A stretch of DNA of 64,000 nt from Actinomycetota bacterium (GTDB lineage: Bacteria; Actinomycetota; Actinomycetes; S36-B12; CAIYMF01), in contig JAIUOK010000007.1 of NCBI GenBank assembly GCA_020161245.1, forward strand, positions 47,237 through 111,236. The letters run 5' to 3'. Positions 7,996 to 17,396 of the stretch are shown here, in pieces (position 1 is the stretch's first letter; each line of letters starts with the position of its first letter). The notes under the pieces are model-generated. The model was given only the letters and a program-made list of their open reading frames with translations. It searched no databases and was not told where the DNA came from. A program made the translations under genes and the position numbers.

Positions 7996-9467
7996 CGGCG
8001 GTCCACGCGCACCGCTCGCGCGACGAGGTCGACGCCGTCCGACGCCACGACCACGGCGTCGACGAGGTCGCCCACCTGCAGGTCGGCGAGCGCGACGTCG
8101 CCGTCCTCGAGGAAGGTGAGCCCGTCGACCTCCGGGGCCTGGTGGGCGCTGCGACCCTCGACCGCGCCGTCGCCGACGGCCTCGACGAGCACCTGCACCT
8201 GCTCGCCGATGCGGTCCTCGGCGCGCTGCGAGGTGAGCTCCTCCACGAGGGCGGTGATCCGCTCGACGCGGGACCGGACCACGTCGTCGTCGACCTTGCC
8301 GTCGTAGGTGGCCGCCTCGGTTCCGTCCTCGTCGGAGTAGCCGAACACGCCGACGGCGTCGAGGCGGGCTGCGACGAGGAACCGCTCGAGCTCCTCGACG
8401 TCCTCCTCGGTCTCGCCGGGGAACCCGACGATCACGTTGCTGCGGGCGCCGGCCGCGGGCACGAGCGCGCGCGCCGACGCGAGCAGCTCGAGGAAGGACT
8501 CGGTGCCGCCGAAGCGGCGCATCCGGCGCAGCACCGTGGGCGACGCGTGCTGGAACGACAGGTCGAAGTAGGGCACGACGCCGGGCGTGGACGCGATCGC
8601 CTGCAGCAGCGTCGGGCGGGTCTCGGCCGGCTGCAGGTACGACACCCGCACCCAGTCGATGCCGTCGATCGCGGCGAGCTCGGGCAGGAGGGTCTCGAGC
8701 AGCCGCAGGTCGCCGAGGTCCTTGCCGTACGACGTCGAGTTCTCGCTCACCAGCACCAGCTCGCGCACGCCCTGCGACGCCAGCCAGCGCGCCTCGTCGA
8801 TCACGTCGGACGGGCGGCGCGACACGAACGACCCGCGGAACGACGGGATGGCGCAGAACGCGCAGCGGCGGTCGCAGCCGGACGCGAGCTTCAGGGGCGA
8901 CGAGGGCCCGTCGCCGAGCCGGCGGCGCACCACGCGCGGCCCGCTCGCGGGCGCGACGCCCTCGGGGAGGTCGGGCTCCTCGACCTGGGCGTGGCCCGGG
9001 AGCGACACGGACGCCGCCGTCCGCTCCACCGGCGTGACCGGCAGCAGCAGCCGGCGGTCGCGCGGGGCATGGGGCACGTGCGGCTCGCCCTGCACGATGC
9101 GGCGCAGGCGCTCGCCGATGTCGGCGTAGTCGTCGAATCCGAGCACGGCGTCGGCCTCGGGCAGCGACTCGGCGAGCTGGTCGCCGTAGCGCTCGGCGAG
9201 GCACCCCACGGCGACGACGGCCTGCGGCCGCGCGGTGCCCTTGAGGTCGGCCGCCTCGAGCAGCGTGTCGACGGAGTCCTTCTTGGCCTGCTCGACGAAC
9301 CCGCAGGTGTTGACCACGACAGCGTCGGCCTCGGCGGCGTCGTCGACGAGCAGCCATCCGTCGGCCTCGAGCCGTCCGGCGAGCTCCTCGGAGTCGACCT
9401 CGTTGCGCGCGCAGCCGAGGGTGACGAGGGCGACGCGGCGCACCTGGTCGGAGGACGGCGTCGTCAT
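7992..9467 (-). CDS. rimO: Ribosomal protein uS12 methylthiotransferase
   Basis: A 491-residue radical-SAM methylthiotransferase. The N-terminal domain supplies one cluster with Cys19, Cys55 and Cys89 (in [25 protein letters not shown] and VGCLAERY). The radical-SAM motif is CDRRCAFC with Cys198, Cys202 and Cys205. A C-terminal TRAM domain follows. RimO adds a methylthio group to an Asp of ribosomal protein S12. The ATG at 9467 is preferred over 9497 because TAGGCT lies 7 nt upstream and no Shine-Dalgarno is visible. First gene of the rimO-pgsA-cinA unit. Confidence 0.93.
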   Translation of the reverse strand: MTTPSSDQVRRVALVTLGCARNEVDSEELAGRLEADGWLLVDDAAEADAVVVNTCGFVEQAKKDSVDTLLEAADLKGTARPQAVVAVGCLAERYGDQLAESLPEADAVLGFDDYADIGERLRRIVQGEPHVPHAPRDRRLLLPVTPVERTAASVSLPGHAQVEEPDLPEGVAPASGPRVVRRRLGDGPSSPLKLASGCDRRCAFCAIPSFRGSFVSRRPSDVIDEARWLASQGVRELVLVSENSTSYGKDLGDLRLLETLLPELAAIDGIDWVRVSYLQPAETRPTLLQAIASTPGVVPYFDLSFQHASPTVLRRMRRFGGTESFLELLASARALVPAAGARSNVIVGFPGETEEDVEELERFLVAARLDAVGVFGYSDEDGTEAATYDGKVDDDVVRSRVERITALVEELTSQRAEDRIGEQVQVLVEAVGDGAVEGRSAHQAPEVDGLTFLEDGDVALADLQVGDLVDAVVVASDGVDLVARAVRVDRR

Positions 9468-9474
9468 GCCCCAG

Positions 9475-9480
9475 AGCCTA
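9475..9480 (-). promoter_or_regulatory. Putative -10 element of rimO (leaderless)
   Basis: On the minus strand TAGGCT is followed by 7 nt and then ATG 9467. Confidence 0.5.
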
Positions 9481-9518
9481 CGGGTTGCGCAGAGCACCCC
9501 GGGCGCGCGACCTGCGGG

Positions 9519-10412
9519 TCAGCCCGCCTGGCCGGTCGGGTCGCCGGGGACGAACTCGAGCTTGACCACCTGGCCGCGGCTGCCGGGGGCGCCGAGGTCC
9601 TGGCCGTTGACGTCGAGGGTGACCGCACCGGCGTCGCCGATGATGAGGTTGATCTGGTCGTCGTCCGTGAACGTCTTGGTGTCGCCCTTGGTCAGCGTGC
9701 CCTCGAAGAGGGTCTGCTTGTCCTTGCCGCCGGTGATGCGCACCCAGGCGGCCTTGCCGGTGACGTCGAGGACGACCTTGACGCCGTCGGCCTCCGCCAC
9801 GGCGTCGGTGGGGCTCGAGGTGGGCTGGGGCTCCTGGGTCTGCGACGTCGTGGGTGTCGGCTCGATGGTCGGAGTCGACGACGCCGACGCCGTGGGCTGG
9901 CCGCCGGCGACGGGCGTGGTGCCGCTGCGGTTGCTCAGGTAGGAGATCAGGCCGACGCCGACGATGACGGCGAGCGCGAGCGCCATCACGGCGGTCCAGT
10001 TCGTTCCGCCGCGGCGGCCCTCGACGTCGGCGCCCAGCGGCGCGGCCAGCGCCCCGAGGCTGACGCCGCCCACGGAGTCCTTGGCGGGACCGCTCGAGCG
10101 GATCGGCACGGGGCCGCGCGAGGCGGCTGCAGGCTCGCCGGCCTCGTCGGCGGCGGGCGCCGCGACCGTGCGGCCGCGGTCGGCGTCGAACTGCGCCACG
10201 ACGACGGCCGGGTCGAGCCCGATCGCGGTGGCGATGCTCTTGAGGTGGCCGCGCGCATAGACGTCGCCGCCGCAGAGGCGGAAGTCGTCCTGCTCGATGG
10301 CGCGGATGACGGTGGCCCGCACGCGGGTGGACTGCGCAACCTGGTCGACGGTGAGGCCGGCCTCCTGGCGGGCGCGTGCGACCAGGGCGCCGACGGTCAG
10401 GTCCCCGTCCAT
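9519..10412 (-). CDS. RodZ-like membrane protein with helix-turn-helix domain
   Basis: The 297-residue protein has an N-terminal RodZ-type helix-turn-helix (residues about 8-70, with GLTVDQVAQSTRVRATVIRA and DVYARGHLKSIATAIGLD), a basic linker, one membrane helix (about 140-158), a Thr/Pro/Ser-rich spacer (about 165-205) and a C-terminal DUF4115 domain outside the membrane. RodZ proteins tie the cytoskeleton to cell-wall growth, but actinobacterial versions are poorly characterised and many of these organisms lack MreB. The ATG at 10412 has GAGGAGGGG just upstream. It lies downstream of ftsK, past a strong hairpin, and is probably expressed separately. Confidence 0.82.
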   Translation of the reverse strand: MDGDLTVGALVARARQEAGLTVDQVAQSTRVRATVIRAIEQDDFRLCGGDVYARGHLKSIATAIGLDPAVVVAQFDADRGRTVAAPAADEAGEPAAASRGPVPIRSSGPAKDSVGGVSLGALAAPLGADVEGRRGGTNWTAVMALALAVIVGVGLISYLSNRSGTTPVAGGQPTASASSTPTIEPTPTTSQTQEPQPTSSPTDAVAEADGVKVVLDVTGKAAWVRITGGKDKQTLFEGTLTKGDTKTFTDDDQINLIIGDAGAVTLDVNGQDLGAPGSRGQVVKLEFVPGDPTGQAG

Positions 10413-10527
10413 GTCGCCCCTCCTCGCACCCGTGCCAGGGCCCCTCGCCCAGCAGTCCGCACCATGCTAGGGGCCTTCACCGGGTCGGGGGAAACCCGTG
10501 GGACGGCGACCGGGTGAGCGGACGCAT

Positions 10528-10555
10528 CGGGCCCGCCGCTGCTGCGGCGGGCCCG
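10528..10555. terminator. Strong GC hairpin after ftsK
   Basis: CGGGCCCGCCGC (10528-10539) and its exact complement (10544-10555) make a 12-bp stem with a 4-nt loop in the gap between ftsK and the RodZ-like gene. There is no clear T-run. Termination of ftsK transcription is the likely role. Confidence 0.65.
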
Positions 10556-10597
10556 AAACACGTACGAAACCTGGTGAGGAGGGTCACTCCCCCGCGC

Positions 10598-13216
10598 TCA
10601 CTCGCCGAGTGTGTCGAGCACCTCGTCGAGCTCGTCGGCGGGGATGAGCACGTCGCGCGCCTTGCTGCCCTCGCTCGGCCCCACGATGCCGCGCGACTCC
10701 ATGAGGTCCATGAGGCGCCCGGCCTTGGCGAAGCCGACGCGCAGCTTGCGCTGGAGCATCGACGTCGAGCCGAACTGCGACGTGACCACGAGCTCCACGG
10801 CCGCGCGCAGCAGCTCGAGGTCGTCGCCGATGTCGTCGTCGATCTCCTTCTTCGACGCGGCGACCTGGCCGACGTCCTCGCGGTAGGCCGGGGTCATCTG
10901 CTGCTTGCAGTGGTTGACCACCGCGCGGATCTCGTTCTCGGTGACCCATGAGCCCTGCAGACAGATGGGCTTGCTCGCACCCATCGGCAGGAACAGGGCG
11001 TCGCCCTGGCCGACGAGCTTCTCGGCGCCGGGCTGGTCGAGGATGACCCGGCTGTCGGCGAGGCTCGACGTCGCGAACGCGAGCCGGCTCGGCACGTTGG
11101 CCTTGATGAGGCCCGTGACGACGTCGACGCTCGGGCGCTGCGTCGCGAGCACGAGGTGGATGCCGGCGGCGCGGGCGAGCTGCGTGATGCGGACGATGGA
11201 GTCCTCGACGTCGCGCGGGGCGACCATCATGAGGTCGGCGAGCTCGTCGACGATCACCAGCAGGTACGGATAGGGCGTGATGACGCGCTCGCTGCCCGGC
11301 AGCGGCTTGACCTGCCCCGCGCGGACGGCCTTGTTGAAGTCGTCGATGTGGCGGAAGCCGAACTGCGCGAGGTCGTCGTAGCGCATGTCCATCTCTTTGA
11401 CGACCCACTGCAGCGCCTCGGCCGCCTTCTTCGGGCTGGTGATGATCGGCGTGATGAGGTGCGGAACGCCCTCGTACGCCGTCAGCTCCACCCGCTTGGG
11501 GTCGACCAGGATCATCCGCACCTCGTCCGGCGTCGAGCGCATGAGCACGCTGGTGATGAGCGTGTTCATGCAGCCGGACTTGCCGGCGCCGGTCGCGCCG
11601 GCGACGAGGATGTGGGGCATCTTCGCGAGGTTGGCGCAGACGAAGCCGCCCTCGACGTCCTTCCCGAGGCCCACGACCATCGGGTGGTGGTCGCCCGTGG
11701 CGGTCTTGCTGCGCAGGACGTCGCCGAGGCTGACCAGCTCGCGGTCGGTGTTGGGGATCTCGATGCCGATCGCGGACTTGCCGGGGATCGGCGACAGGAT
11801 GCGGACATCCGCCGACGCCACGGCGTAGGCGATGTTCTTCGACAGCGCCGTGACCCGCTCGACCTTGACGGCCGGGCCGAGCTCGACCTCGTAGCGCGTG
11901 ACTGTCGGGCCGCGCGTGTAGCCGGTGACGGTGGCGTCGATGCCGAACTGGTCGAGCACCTCCGACAGGCTCGACACGACGGCGTCGCTGGCCTTCGACG
12001 TCGGCTTGTGCACGGCGCCGGGCTTGAGCGCCTCGACGGGCGGCAGGTGGTAGGTGACGTCGCCGGAGAGCGGGAGCTGCTCGATCGCCTTGGGCTTCTC
12101 GGGCAGGGGCTCGGCGACCACGGGCGCGACCTTGCGGACCTCGCCCGAGGTGAGGTCGACGACGACGGTGGAGACGTCGTCGGGCTCGTGCTCGAACTCG
12201 GCGACGAGGTGGTGCTCCTCCGGGGCCTCGAGGACGTCGAGGACGTCCTTGGACTTGCGGCCGCGCTTCTTCTTCGGCTCGTCGGCCACCAGCGGCGTCT
12301 CGAAGGCGATGTCGCCCGCGAGCACTCCGAGACCGGCGTCGTCGGCCTTGGGGTGGCGCTTGCGCTTGGCCGGAGCGGCCTCGGCGTCGGCGGCGTCGGC
12401 CGCAGGGTCGTCGGCCGCGCGGCCGGCGAGGCGGTCGCGGATCGACCGGATGCGCGCGGGGATGGCGGCCACCGGGGTGGCGGTGACGACGAGCAGCCCG
12501 AAGAACGCGACGAGGAGCAGCAGCAGCGCAGCGACCGCGGGGTGGGTGGCGGCGACGACGGGGGCCGAGGCGAGCCAGCCGATCCAGCCGCCCGCGGACG
12601 ACATCGCGGCACCGCCGTCGGCGGGCACCGGGGTGCCCTTGGCGACGTGGACCAGGCCGCACGCCGCCAGCACGAGAGCGCCCCAGCCGATGGTGACGCG
12701 GCCGGTCGCCGCCGACTCCTCGGGCTTGCGCAGCACGCGCCACGCCAGGCCGAGCAGGAGGGCCGGCAGGATCCAGTCGAGGGCGCCGAACGCGCCCGTG
12801 ACGAGGCCGCCGACGAACGAGCCGAGGCCGCTGGTGACGTCCCACCACACCGAGAAGGCGACGAGGATGGCCAGCCCCACGAGCGCGAGGCCGAGGCCGT
12901 CGCGGCGGTGCGCGGGGTCGAGCTCGCGGGCGCCGCGGCCGAGGTGGCGCACCGCGCCGCCGAGCGCGTGCCCGATCGCGAGCCAGGTGGCGCGCAGCGC
13001 GCGGCCCAGCATCGTGAAGAACAGCCCGATCACCGAGGGGCGCGAGGCCGCCTTGGCCGTGCGGGCGGGACGCGCCGAGGTCGACCGGCTCGACGCCGTG
13101 CTGCGGGGCTTGGAGCCCGTGCTGCGCGACGACGCGGCCTTGCTCGGGCGGCTCGTGGGGGAAGACCCGGCCCGCGCGCCCTGGGGACGCGACGGCGCCG
13201 GCGTACGGGTCGCCAT
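10598..13216 (-). CDS. ftsK: DNA translocase FtsK
   Basis: An 872-residue FtsK/SpoIIIE protein. A basic Ser/Arg/Ala-rich N-terminal tail (about 60 residues) precedes four membrane helices (about 62-275). A linker and the motor domain follow, with Walker A GATGAGKS near residue 540 and Walker B ending LLVIVDELADLMM. The C-terminal gamma winged helix (DLMESRGIVGPSEGSKARDV) reads the polar chromosome sequences. The protein pumps DNA at the septum and helps resolve chromosome dimers. The ATG at 13216 is preceded at 6 nt by TAGCCT, a leaderless pattern. It is divergent from a J-domain gene. Confidence 0.94.
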   Translation of the reverse strand: MATRTPAPSRPQGARAGSSPTSRPSKAASSRSTGSKPRSTASSRSTSARPARTAKAASRPSVIGLFFTMLGRALRATWLAIGHALGGAVRHLGRGARELDPAHRRDGLGLALVGLAILVAFSVWWDVTSGLGSFVGGLVTGAFGALDWILPALLLGLAWRVLRKPEESAATGRVTIGWGALVLAACGLVHVAKGTPVPADGGAAMSSAGGWIGWLASAPVVAATHPAVAALLLLLVAFFGLLVVTATPVAAIPARIRSIRDRLAGRAADDPAADAADAEAAPAKRKRHPKADDAGLGVLAGDIAFETPLVADEPKKKRGRKSKDVLDVLEAPEEHHLVAEFEHEPDDVSTVVVDLTSGEVRKVAPVVAEPLPEKPKAIEQLPLSGDVTYHLPPVEALKPGAVHKPTSKASDAVVSSLSEVLDQFGIDATVTGYTRGPTVTRYEVELGPAVKVERVTALSKNIAYAVASADVRILSPIPGKSAIGIEIPNTDRELVSLGDVLRSKTATGDHHPMVVGLGKDVEGGFVCANLAKMPHILVAGATGAGKSGCMNTLITSVLMRSTPDEVRMILVDPKRVELTAYEGVPHLITPIITSPKKAAEALQWVVKEMDMRYDDLAQFGFRHIDDFNKAVRAGQVKPLPGSERVITPYPYLLVIVDELADLMMVAPRDVEDSIVRITQLARAAGIHLVLATQRPSVDVVTGLIKANVPSRLAFATSSLADSRVILDQPGAEKLVGQGDALFLPMGASKPICLQGSWVTENEIRAVVNHCKQQMTPAYREDVGQVAASKKEIDDDIGDDLELLRAAVELVVTSQFGSTSMLQRKLRVGFAKAGRLMDLMESRGIVGPSEGSKARDVLIPADELDEVLDTLGE

Positions 13217-13222
13217 GCGGCG

Positions 13223-13228
13223 AGGCTA
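13223..13228 (-). promoter_or_regulatory. Putative -10 element of ftsK (leaderless)
   Basis: On the minus strand TAGCCT is followed by 6 nt and then ATG 13216. Confidence 0.55.
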
Positions 13229-13263
13229 GCCGCTCCCGCCCCAGCAGTCCCGCGCGCCACACC

Positions 13264-13287
13264 GTCAACCTCAGCCTCAGGGTTGAC
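13264..13287. promoter_or_regulatory. Inverted repeat in the ftsK / J-domain gene divergent region
   Basis: GTCAACC (13264-13270) and GGTTGAC (13281-13287) are perfect inverted copies separated by 10 nt. They lie midway between the two divergent starts, so a dimeric regulator or paired upstream promoter elements are possible. No known operator matches. Confidence 0.35.
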
Positions 13288-13378
13288 CACGGCTCCCACC
13301 GGTCACGCAGGTCCCGGCCCGCCCGCCGCCGTCCCAGGGCGCGGTGGCGGCCCCGCGCGGGGCGAGGAGGATGTCGGG

Positions 13379-13918
13379 ATGCGCAGCGCGATGGACCGGG
13401 CCGAGGCGGCCCGGCTGCTCGGGGTCGACCCCGCGTGCTCGCCGCGCCAGGCCGACAAGGCCTTCAAGGCGCTCGTGCGCGAGCGCCACCCCGACCGCTA
13501 CCCGCCGGGCTCGGAGGCCTGGGAGGACGCGTCGGCGCTCATGCCGCTGCTCACCGAGGCCCGTCGGGTGCTGGGGTCGCCGTCCGCTCCCCCACCGCCG
13601 GAACGGCCTGCACCGCCCACCGGCGTACGCGTGGCCGGGGTCCGCGAGGAGGGCGACGCCTGGGCCTGGCGCGACGAGGCGCCGCCGGTGCCCGAGGGAC
13701 GGTTCCTCACCCCGCGGCAGGTCGACCGCCGCACCCGCGCCTGGGGCTACGGCTGGGGTGGCTTCCTGCTCGTGTCGGCGCTGGTCTCGTTCCTGGTCGG
13801 GGCGAGCCAGCCGGTCAACGACGCGCTGCCGTTCTGGTCGCCGGCGCTCGCGATCACCGGCGCCATCGCTGTCGTGCTCGGCTGGCGCGCCGACCGCCGC
13901 CTGCGCACCGCCGGCTGA
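13379..13918 (+). CDS. Membrane-anchored J-domain protein
   Basis: This 179-residue protein begins with a short J domain: ARLLGVDPACSPRQADKAFK, then ALVRERHPDRYPPGS with the His37-Pro38-Asp39 triad that stimulates DnaK-type ATPases. A Pro-rich linker follows, then two hydrophobic helices (about 122-142 and 156-172) and a basic tail. The layout suggests a J domain tethered on the cytoplasmic face of the membrane. There is no zinc or substrate-binding domain as in DnaJ. GAGGAGG lies 8 nt before ATG 13379. It is divergent from ftsK. Its function beyond recruiting Hsp70 is not known. Confidence 0.72.
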   Translation: MRSAMDRAEAARLLGVDPACSPRQADKAFKALVRERHPDRYPPGSEAWEDASALMPLLTEARRVLGSPSAPPPPERPAPPTGVRVAGVREEGDAWAWRDEAPPVPEGRFLTPRQVDRRTRAWGYGWGGFLLVSALVSFLVGASQPVNDALPFWSPALAITGAIAVVLGWRADRRLRTAG

Positions 13919-13929
13919 GCGAGGACGGA

Positions 13930-15621
13930 TCAGGCTTCGACGACGACCGGGACGATCATCGGGCGGCGGCGGTGCTGGTCGTTGACCCAGCGGCCGAGGG
14001 TGCGGCGCACGATCTGCTGCAGCGCGTACTCGTCGGTAGTGCCGTCGCGCAGGGCGTCCTCGATGGCCTGCCGGATGCGCGGCACGACGTCGTCGAAGGC
14101 CGAGTCGTCCTCGATGAAGCCGCGCGCGTGGATCTCGGGCCCGGCCGTGACCTTGCCCTCGACCGAGTCGACGACGACGAAGCAGGTGACGAAGCCCTCG
14201 GACCCCAGCACGCGGCGGTCCTTGAGCGAGGACTCGGTGAGGTCGCCGACGCTGGCGCCGTCGACGTAGACGTAGCCGCAGGGCACCGCGCCGGTGACGT
14301 AGGCCCGGCCGTCGACGAGGTCGACGACGCCGCCGTCGAGGGTGAGCACGATGTTCTCGGCGGGCACGCCGGCCTTGTGCGCGAGCTCGGCGTTGGCCTT
14401 GAGGTGGCGAGGCTCGCCGTGCACCGGCATCACGTTGCGCGGCTTGACGATGTTGTAGACGTAGAGCAGCTCGCCGGCGGCGGCGTGGCCCGACACGTGC
14501 ACCTTGGCGTTGCCCTTATGCACGACCTTGGCCCCGAGGCGCGTGAGCCCGTTGATCACCCGGCCGACGGCGTTCTCGTTGCCGGGGATGAGCGACGACG
14601 CGAGCACCACGGTGTCGCCGGGGCCGATCTTGATGCGGTGGTCGTTGTTGGCGATGCGCGACAGCGCCGCCATCGGCTCGCCCTGGGAGCCCGTGCAGAC
14701 GAGCACGACCTCATCGTCGGGCAGGTCGTCGAGCTGGTCGGCCGACACGAGGATGTCGCCCGGCACGGCGAGGTAGCCGAGGTCGCGCGCGACGCCCATG
14801 TTGCGGACCATCGAGCGGCCGAAGAAGGCCACACGCCGTCCGTGCTTGGCCGCGACGTCGATCACCTGCTGGATGCGGTGCACGTGCGAGGCGAACGACG
14901 CGACCACGATGCGGCCGGTGGCGTTCTGGAACACCTGCTGCAGCGCCGGCTCGATGTCGCGCTCGTGGGCGACGAAGCCGGGCACCTCGGCGTTGGTGGA
15001 GTCGACGAGGAACAGGTCGACGCCGCGCTCGCCGAGGCGGGCGAAGGCGCGCAGGTCGGTGAGCCGACCGTCGAGGGGCAGCTGGTCCATCTTGAAGTCG
15101 CCGGTGTGCAGCACGGTGCCGGCGGGCGTCGCGATGAAGATCGCGAGCGCGTCGGGGATGGAGTGGTTGACCGCGACGAACTCGAGCTCGAACGGCCCCG
15201 CCTGCGCGGTGTCGCCCTCCTTCACCTCGACCGTGGTCGCGGTGATGCGGTGCTCGCGCAGCTTGGCCTCGAGCAGCGCGAGGGTGAGCCGAGAGCCGTA
15301 GACCGGGATGTCGGTGCGCTCGCGCAGGAGGTAGGGCACCGCGCCGATGTGGTCCTCGTGCGCGTGCGTCAGCACGATCGCCTCGACGGCGTCGAGCCGG
15401 TCACGGATGACGTCGAAGTCCGGGAGGATCAGGTCGACGCCGGGCTGGGAGTCCTCGGGGAACAGCACGCCGCAGTCGACGATGAGCAGCCGGCCGGCGT
15501 GCTCGAACGTCGTCATGTTGCGGCCGATGTCGCCGAGGCCGCCGAGCGGGATGACGCGCAGGCCGTCGGACAGCAGCGCCGGCGGCTCGCCGAGGTGCGG
15601 GTGCGGGTGCGACGGGGTCAT
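13930..15621 (-). CDS. rnj: Ribonuclease J
   Basis: A 563-residue metallo-beta-lactamase/beta-CASP ribonuclease. The zinc-binding motif HAHEDH is at residues 86-91, preceded by LIVDCGVLFPEDSQPGVD; later signatures include LHTGDFKMD, FLVDSTNAE and PVHGEPRHL. RNase J combines 5' exonuclease and endonuclease activity in mRNA decay and rRNA maturation. The start ATG overlaps the dapA stop (ATGA, 15618-15621), so translation is coupled. The dapA-rnj order is normal for actinobacteria. Confidence 0.95.
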   Translation of the reverse strand: MTPSHPHPHLGEPPALLSDGLRVIPLGGLGDIGRNMTTFEHAGRLLIVDCGVLFPEDSQPGVDLILPDFDVIRDRLDAVEAIVLTHAHEDHIGAVPYLLRERTDIPVYGSRLTLALLEAKLREHRITATTVEVKEGDTAQAGPFELEFVAVNHSIPDALAIFIATPAGTVLHTGDFKMDQLPLDGRLTDLRAFARLGERGVDLFLVDSTNAEVPGFVAHERDIEPALQQVFQNATGRIVVASFASHVHRIQQVIDVAAKHGRRVAFFGRSMVRNMGVARDLGYLAVPGDILVSADQLDDLPDDEVVLVCTGSQGEPMAALSRIANNDHRIKIGPGDTVVLASSLIPGNENAVGRVINGLTRLGAKVVHKGNAKVHVSGHAAAGELLYVYNIVKPRNVMPVHGEPRHLKANAELAHKAGVPAENIVLTLDGGVVDLVDGRAYVTGAVPCGYVYVDGASVGDLTESSLKDRRVLGSEGFVTCFVVVDSVEGKVTAGPEIHARGFIEDDSAFDDVVPRIRQAIEDALRDGTTDEYALQQIVRRTLGRWVNDQHRRRPMIVPVVVEA

Positions 15622-16544
15622 GCCACCGACTCGAAGCCGGGGACGCCGCCGTCGGCCAGCTCGATCTCGAGGCGCTCGAGCTCGGCACGGCTGATGCGGG
15701 TGAGCGGCAGGCGCACGGAGCCGCCGCCGGGGCGGCCCTGCACCTCGAGCGCGGCCTTGACCGCGATGACGCCCTGGGTGCGGGTCATGATCGCCTCGGT
15801 GACGGGAACGAGCTCGTCGTTCAGCTCGCGGGCGAGCGCGACGTCGCCCTTCTCGTAGGCCAGGATCATCGCCTTGATGCGGTCGGCGACGAGATGGCCG
15901 GTGACGCTGACGGCGCCCACCGCCCCCACTGCGAGCAGCGGCAGGTTGAGGGCGTCGTCGCCGGAGTAGTAGACGAGCTCGCAGCGCGACATGACCTGCT
16001 GCGCGGCGAACAGGTCGCCCTTGGCGTCCTTGTTGGCCACGATCTGCGGGTGCTCGGCCAGACGCAGCAGCGTCTCGGTGGCGATGGGGACGCCGGATCG
16101 GCCCGGGATGTCGTAGAGCATCACGGGCAGGCCGGTGGCGTCGGCGACGTGGGTGAAGTGCGCGAGCAGCGAGGCCTGCGGCGGCTTGTTGTAGTAGGGC
16201 GTCACCACGAGCAGGCCGGCAGCGCCCGCCTTCTCGGCGGAGCGGGCGAGCTCGACGGTGTGGTGGGTGTCGTTGGTGCCGACGCCGGCGATCACGTGCG
16301 CGCGGTCGCCCACGGCCTCGATGACGGCCCGCAGGATGCGGTCCTTCTCGTCGTCGCTCGTGGTCGGCGACTCGCCCGTGGTGCCGTTGATGACGAGCCC
16401 GTCGTTGCCGAGGTCGTCGACGAGCTCGACGGCGAGACGGGCAGCGGCGTCGACGTCGAGGGCGCCGTCGCGGGTGAACGGCGTGACCATCGCCGTCAGC
16501 ATGCGCCCGAACGGGCGCTGCGGCGTGGAGTCGGGAGCGGCCAT
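15618..16544 (-). CDS. dapA: 4-hydroxy-tetrahydrodipicolinate synthase
   Basis: A 308-residue class I aldolase. It shows MLTAMVTPFTRDGALDVDAA at the start, GTTGESPTTSDDEK for the pyruvate-binding loop, LPVMLYDIPGRSG with the catalytic Tyr, and the Schiff-base Lys in VANKDAKGD. The enzyme condenses pyruvate and aspartate semialdehyde in lysine and diaminopimelate synthesis. ATG 16544 is chosen over GTG 16550 because TAGCCT sits exactly 7 nt before it, although AGGAAG at 10 nt could serve the GTG. It is coupled to rnj by an ATGA overlap. Confidence 0.94.
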   Translation of the reverse strand: MAAPDSTPQRPFGRMLTAMVTPFTRDGALDVDAAARLAVELVDDLGNDGLVINGTTGESPTTSDDEKDRILRAVIEAVGDRAHVIAGVGTNDTHHTVELARSAEKAGAAGLLVVTPYYNKPPQASLLAHFTHVADATGLPVMLYDIPGRSGVPIATETLLRLAEHPQIVANKDAKGDLFAAQQVMSRCELVYYSGDDALNLPLLAVGAVGAVSVTGHLVADRIKAMILAYEKGDVALARELNDELVPVTEAIMTRTQGVIAVKAALEVQGRPGGGSVRLPLTRISRAELERLEIELADGGVPGFESVA

Positions 16545-16551
16545 GGCCACG

Positions 16552-16557
16552 AGGCTA
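16552..16557 (-). promoter_or_regulatory. Putative -10 element of dapA (leaderless)
   Basis: On the minus strand TAGCCT is followed by 7 nt and then ATG 16544. Confidence 0.5.
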
Positions 16558-16571
16558 TCGCTTCCTGAGGG

Positions 16572-17312
16572 TCAGGGAGCCACGCGCCCGTTCGCCTCGA
16601 AGGCCGCGTAGGTGAGCGGCATGAGGCGCGCGAACTCCTGCTCGTAGCGCTCGGCCACCATCTCGATCTCGCGCTGCGGGAAGGACGGGAAATGCGATCC
16701 TTCGCGCTTCGTGCGCAGCGACAGGAAGTTCATCAGCGCACGGGCGTTCATCGTGACGTAGGCGCTCGAGTAGATGGTCACCGGCAGGACGATCCGCGCC
16801 ACCTCACGCGCGACGCCGGCCTCGAGCATCGCCTGGTAGGCGGCGTAGGCCTGCGTGCACGAGGCCCGCACCTCGGCGTCGACGAGGGCGTGCTGCTCGG
16901 GGGTGCCGGGCACGAAGACGTAGGCGCCGGGCTTGCCCTCCTGCACGAGGTTGCGCTCGGGACCGGGGACGTAGAACACCGGCTCGAGCTCGCGGTAGCG
17001 GCCGCTCTCCTCGTTGTAGGACGTGATGCGGTGCCGCATGTGCTCGCGCCAGACGAAGATCGGCGCCCGCACGAAGAACGTGAAGGAGTTATGTTCGAAA
17101 GGAGACCCGTGGCGGTCCCTCATCAGGTAGTTGATGAGGCCCTGGCTGCGGCTGGCGTCGGCCTCGACGTCCTCGAGGGACTGCTCGCCCTTGGTGGAGA
17201 CGCGGGCGGCGAACAGGACGTCGGCGTCGGAGGCCGACGACTTCACGAGCTCGACGGTGACGTCGCTGCGGAAGGTGATCTCGGGGGCCGTGCCCGCGGT
17301 GCTCTCGCTCAC
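16572..17312 (-). CDS. thyX: FAD-dependent thymidylate synthase
   Basis: The 246-residue protein carries the ThyX signature RHRITSYNEESGR at residues 93-105, together with HGSPFEHNSFTFFVRAPIFV and the C-terminal SLRTKREGSHFPSFPQREIE. ThyX makes dTMP from dUMP using methylene-tetrahydrofolate, NADPH and FAD, and is unrelated to ThyA. The start is GTG 17312, placed 6 nt after TAGGTT with no Shine-Dalgarno. It is followed by dapA on the same strand after 27 nt. In many actinobacteria dapB lies just upstream of thyX; here they are 7 kb apart. Confidence 0.95.
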   Translation of the reverse strand: MSESTAGTAPEITFRSDVTVELVKSSASDADVLFAARVSTKGEQSLEDVEADASRSQGLINYLMRDRHGSPFEHNSFTFFVRAPIFVWREHMRHRITSYNEESGRYRELEPVFYVPGPERNLVQEGKPGAYVFVPGTPEQHALVDAEVRASCTQAYAAYQAMLEAGVAREVARIVLPVTIYSSAYVTMNARALMNFLSLRTKREGSHFPSFPQREIEMVAERYEQEFARLMPLTYAAFEANGRVAP

Positions 17313-17318
17313 GACCGC

Positions 17319-17324
17319 AACCTA
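17319..17324 (-). promoter_or_regulatory. Putative -10 element of thyX (leaderless)
   Basis: On the minus strand TAGGTT is followed by 6 nt and then GTG 17312. Confidence 0.5.
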
Positions 17325-17396
17325 GCCCGCACCGCCGACCGGTCTCCTCCCGCCTCGCCGGGAGGCCCCGTACCGCCCGCGGGGGCCTCCGACCGA

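Noticed and set aside
16545..16550. GTG 16550 as the dapA start
   Set aside because: AGGAAG is 10 nt away, but TAGCCT is placed exactly 7 nt before ATG 16544 as in other genes here; kept only as an alternative.
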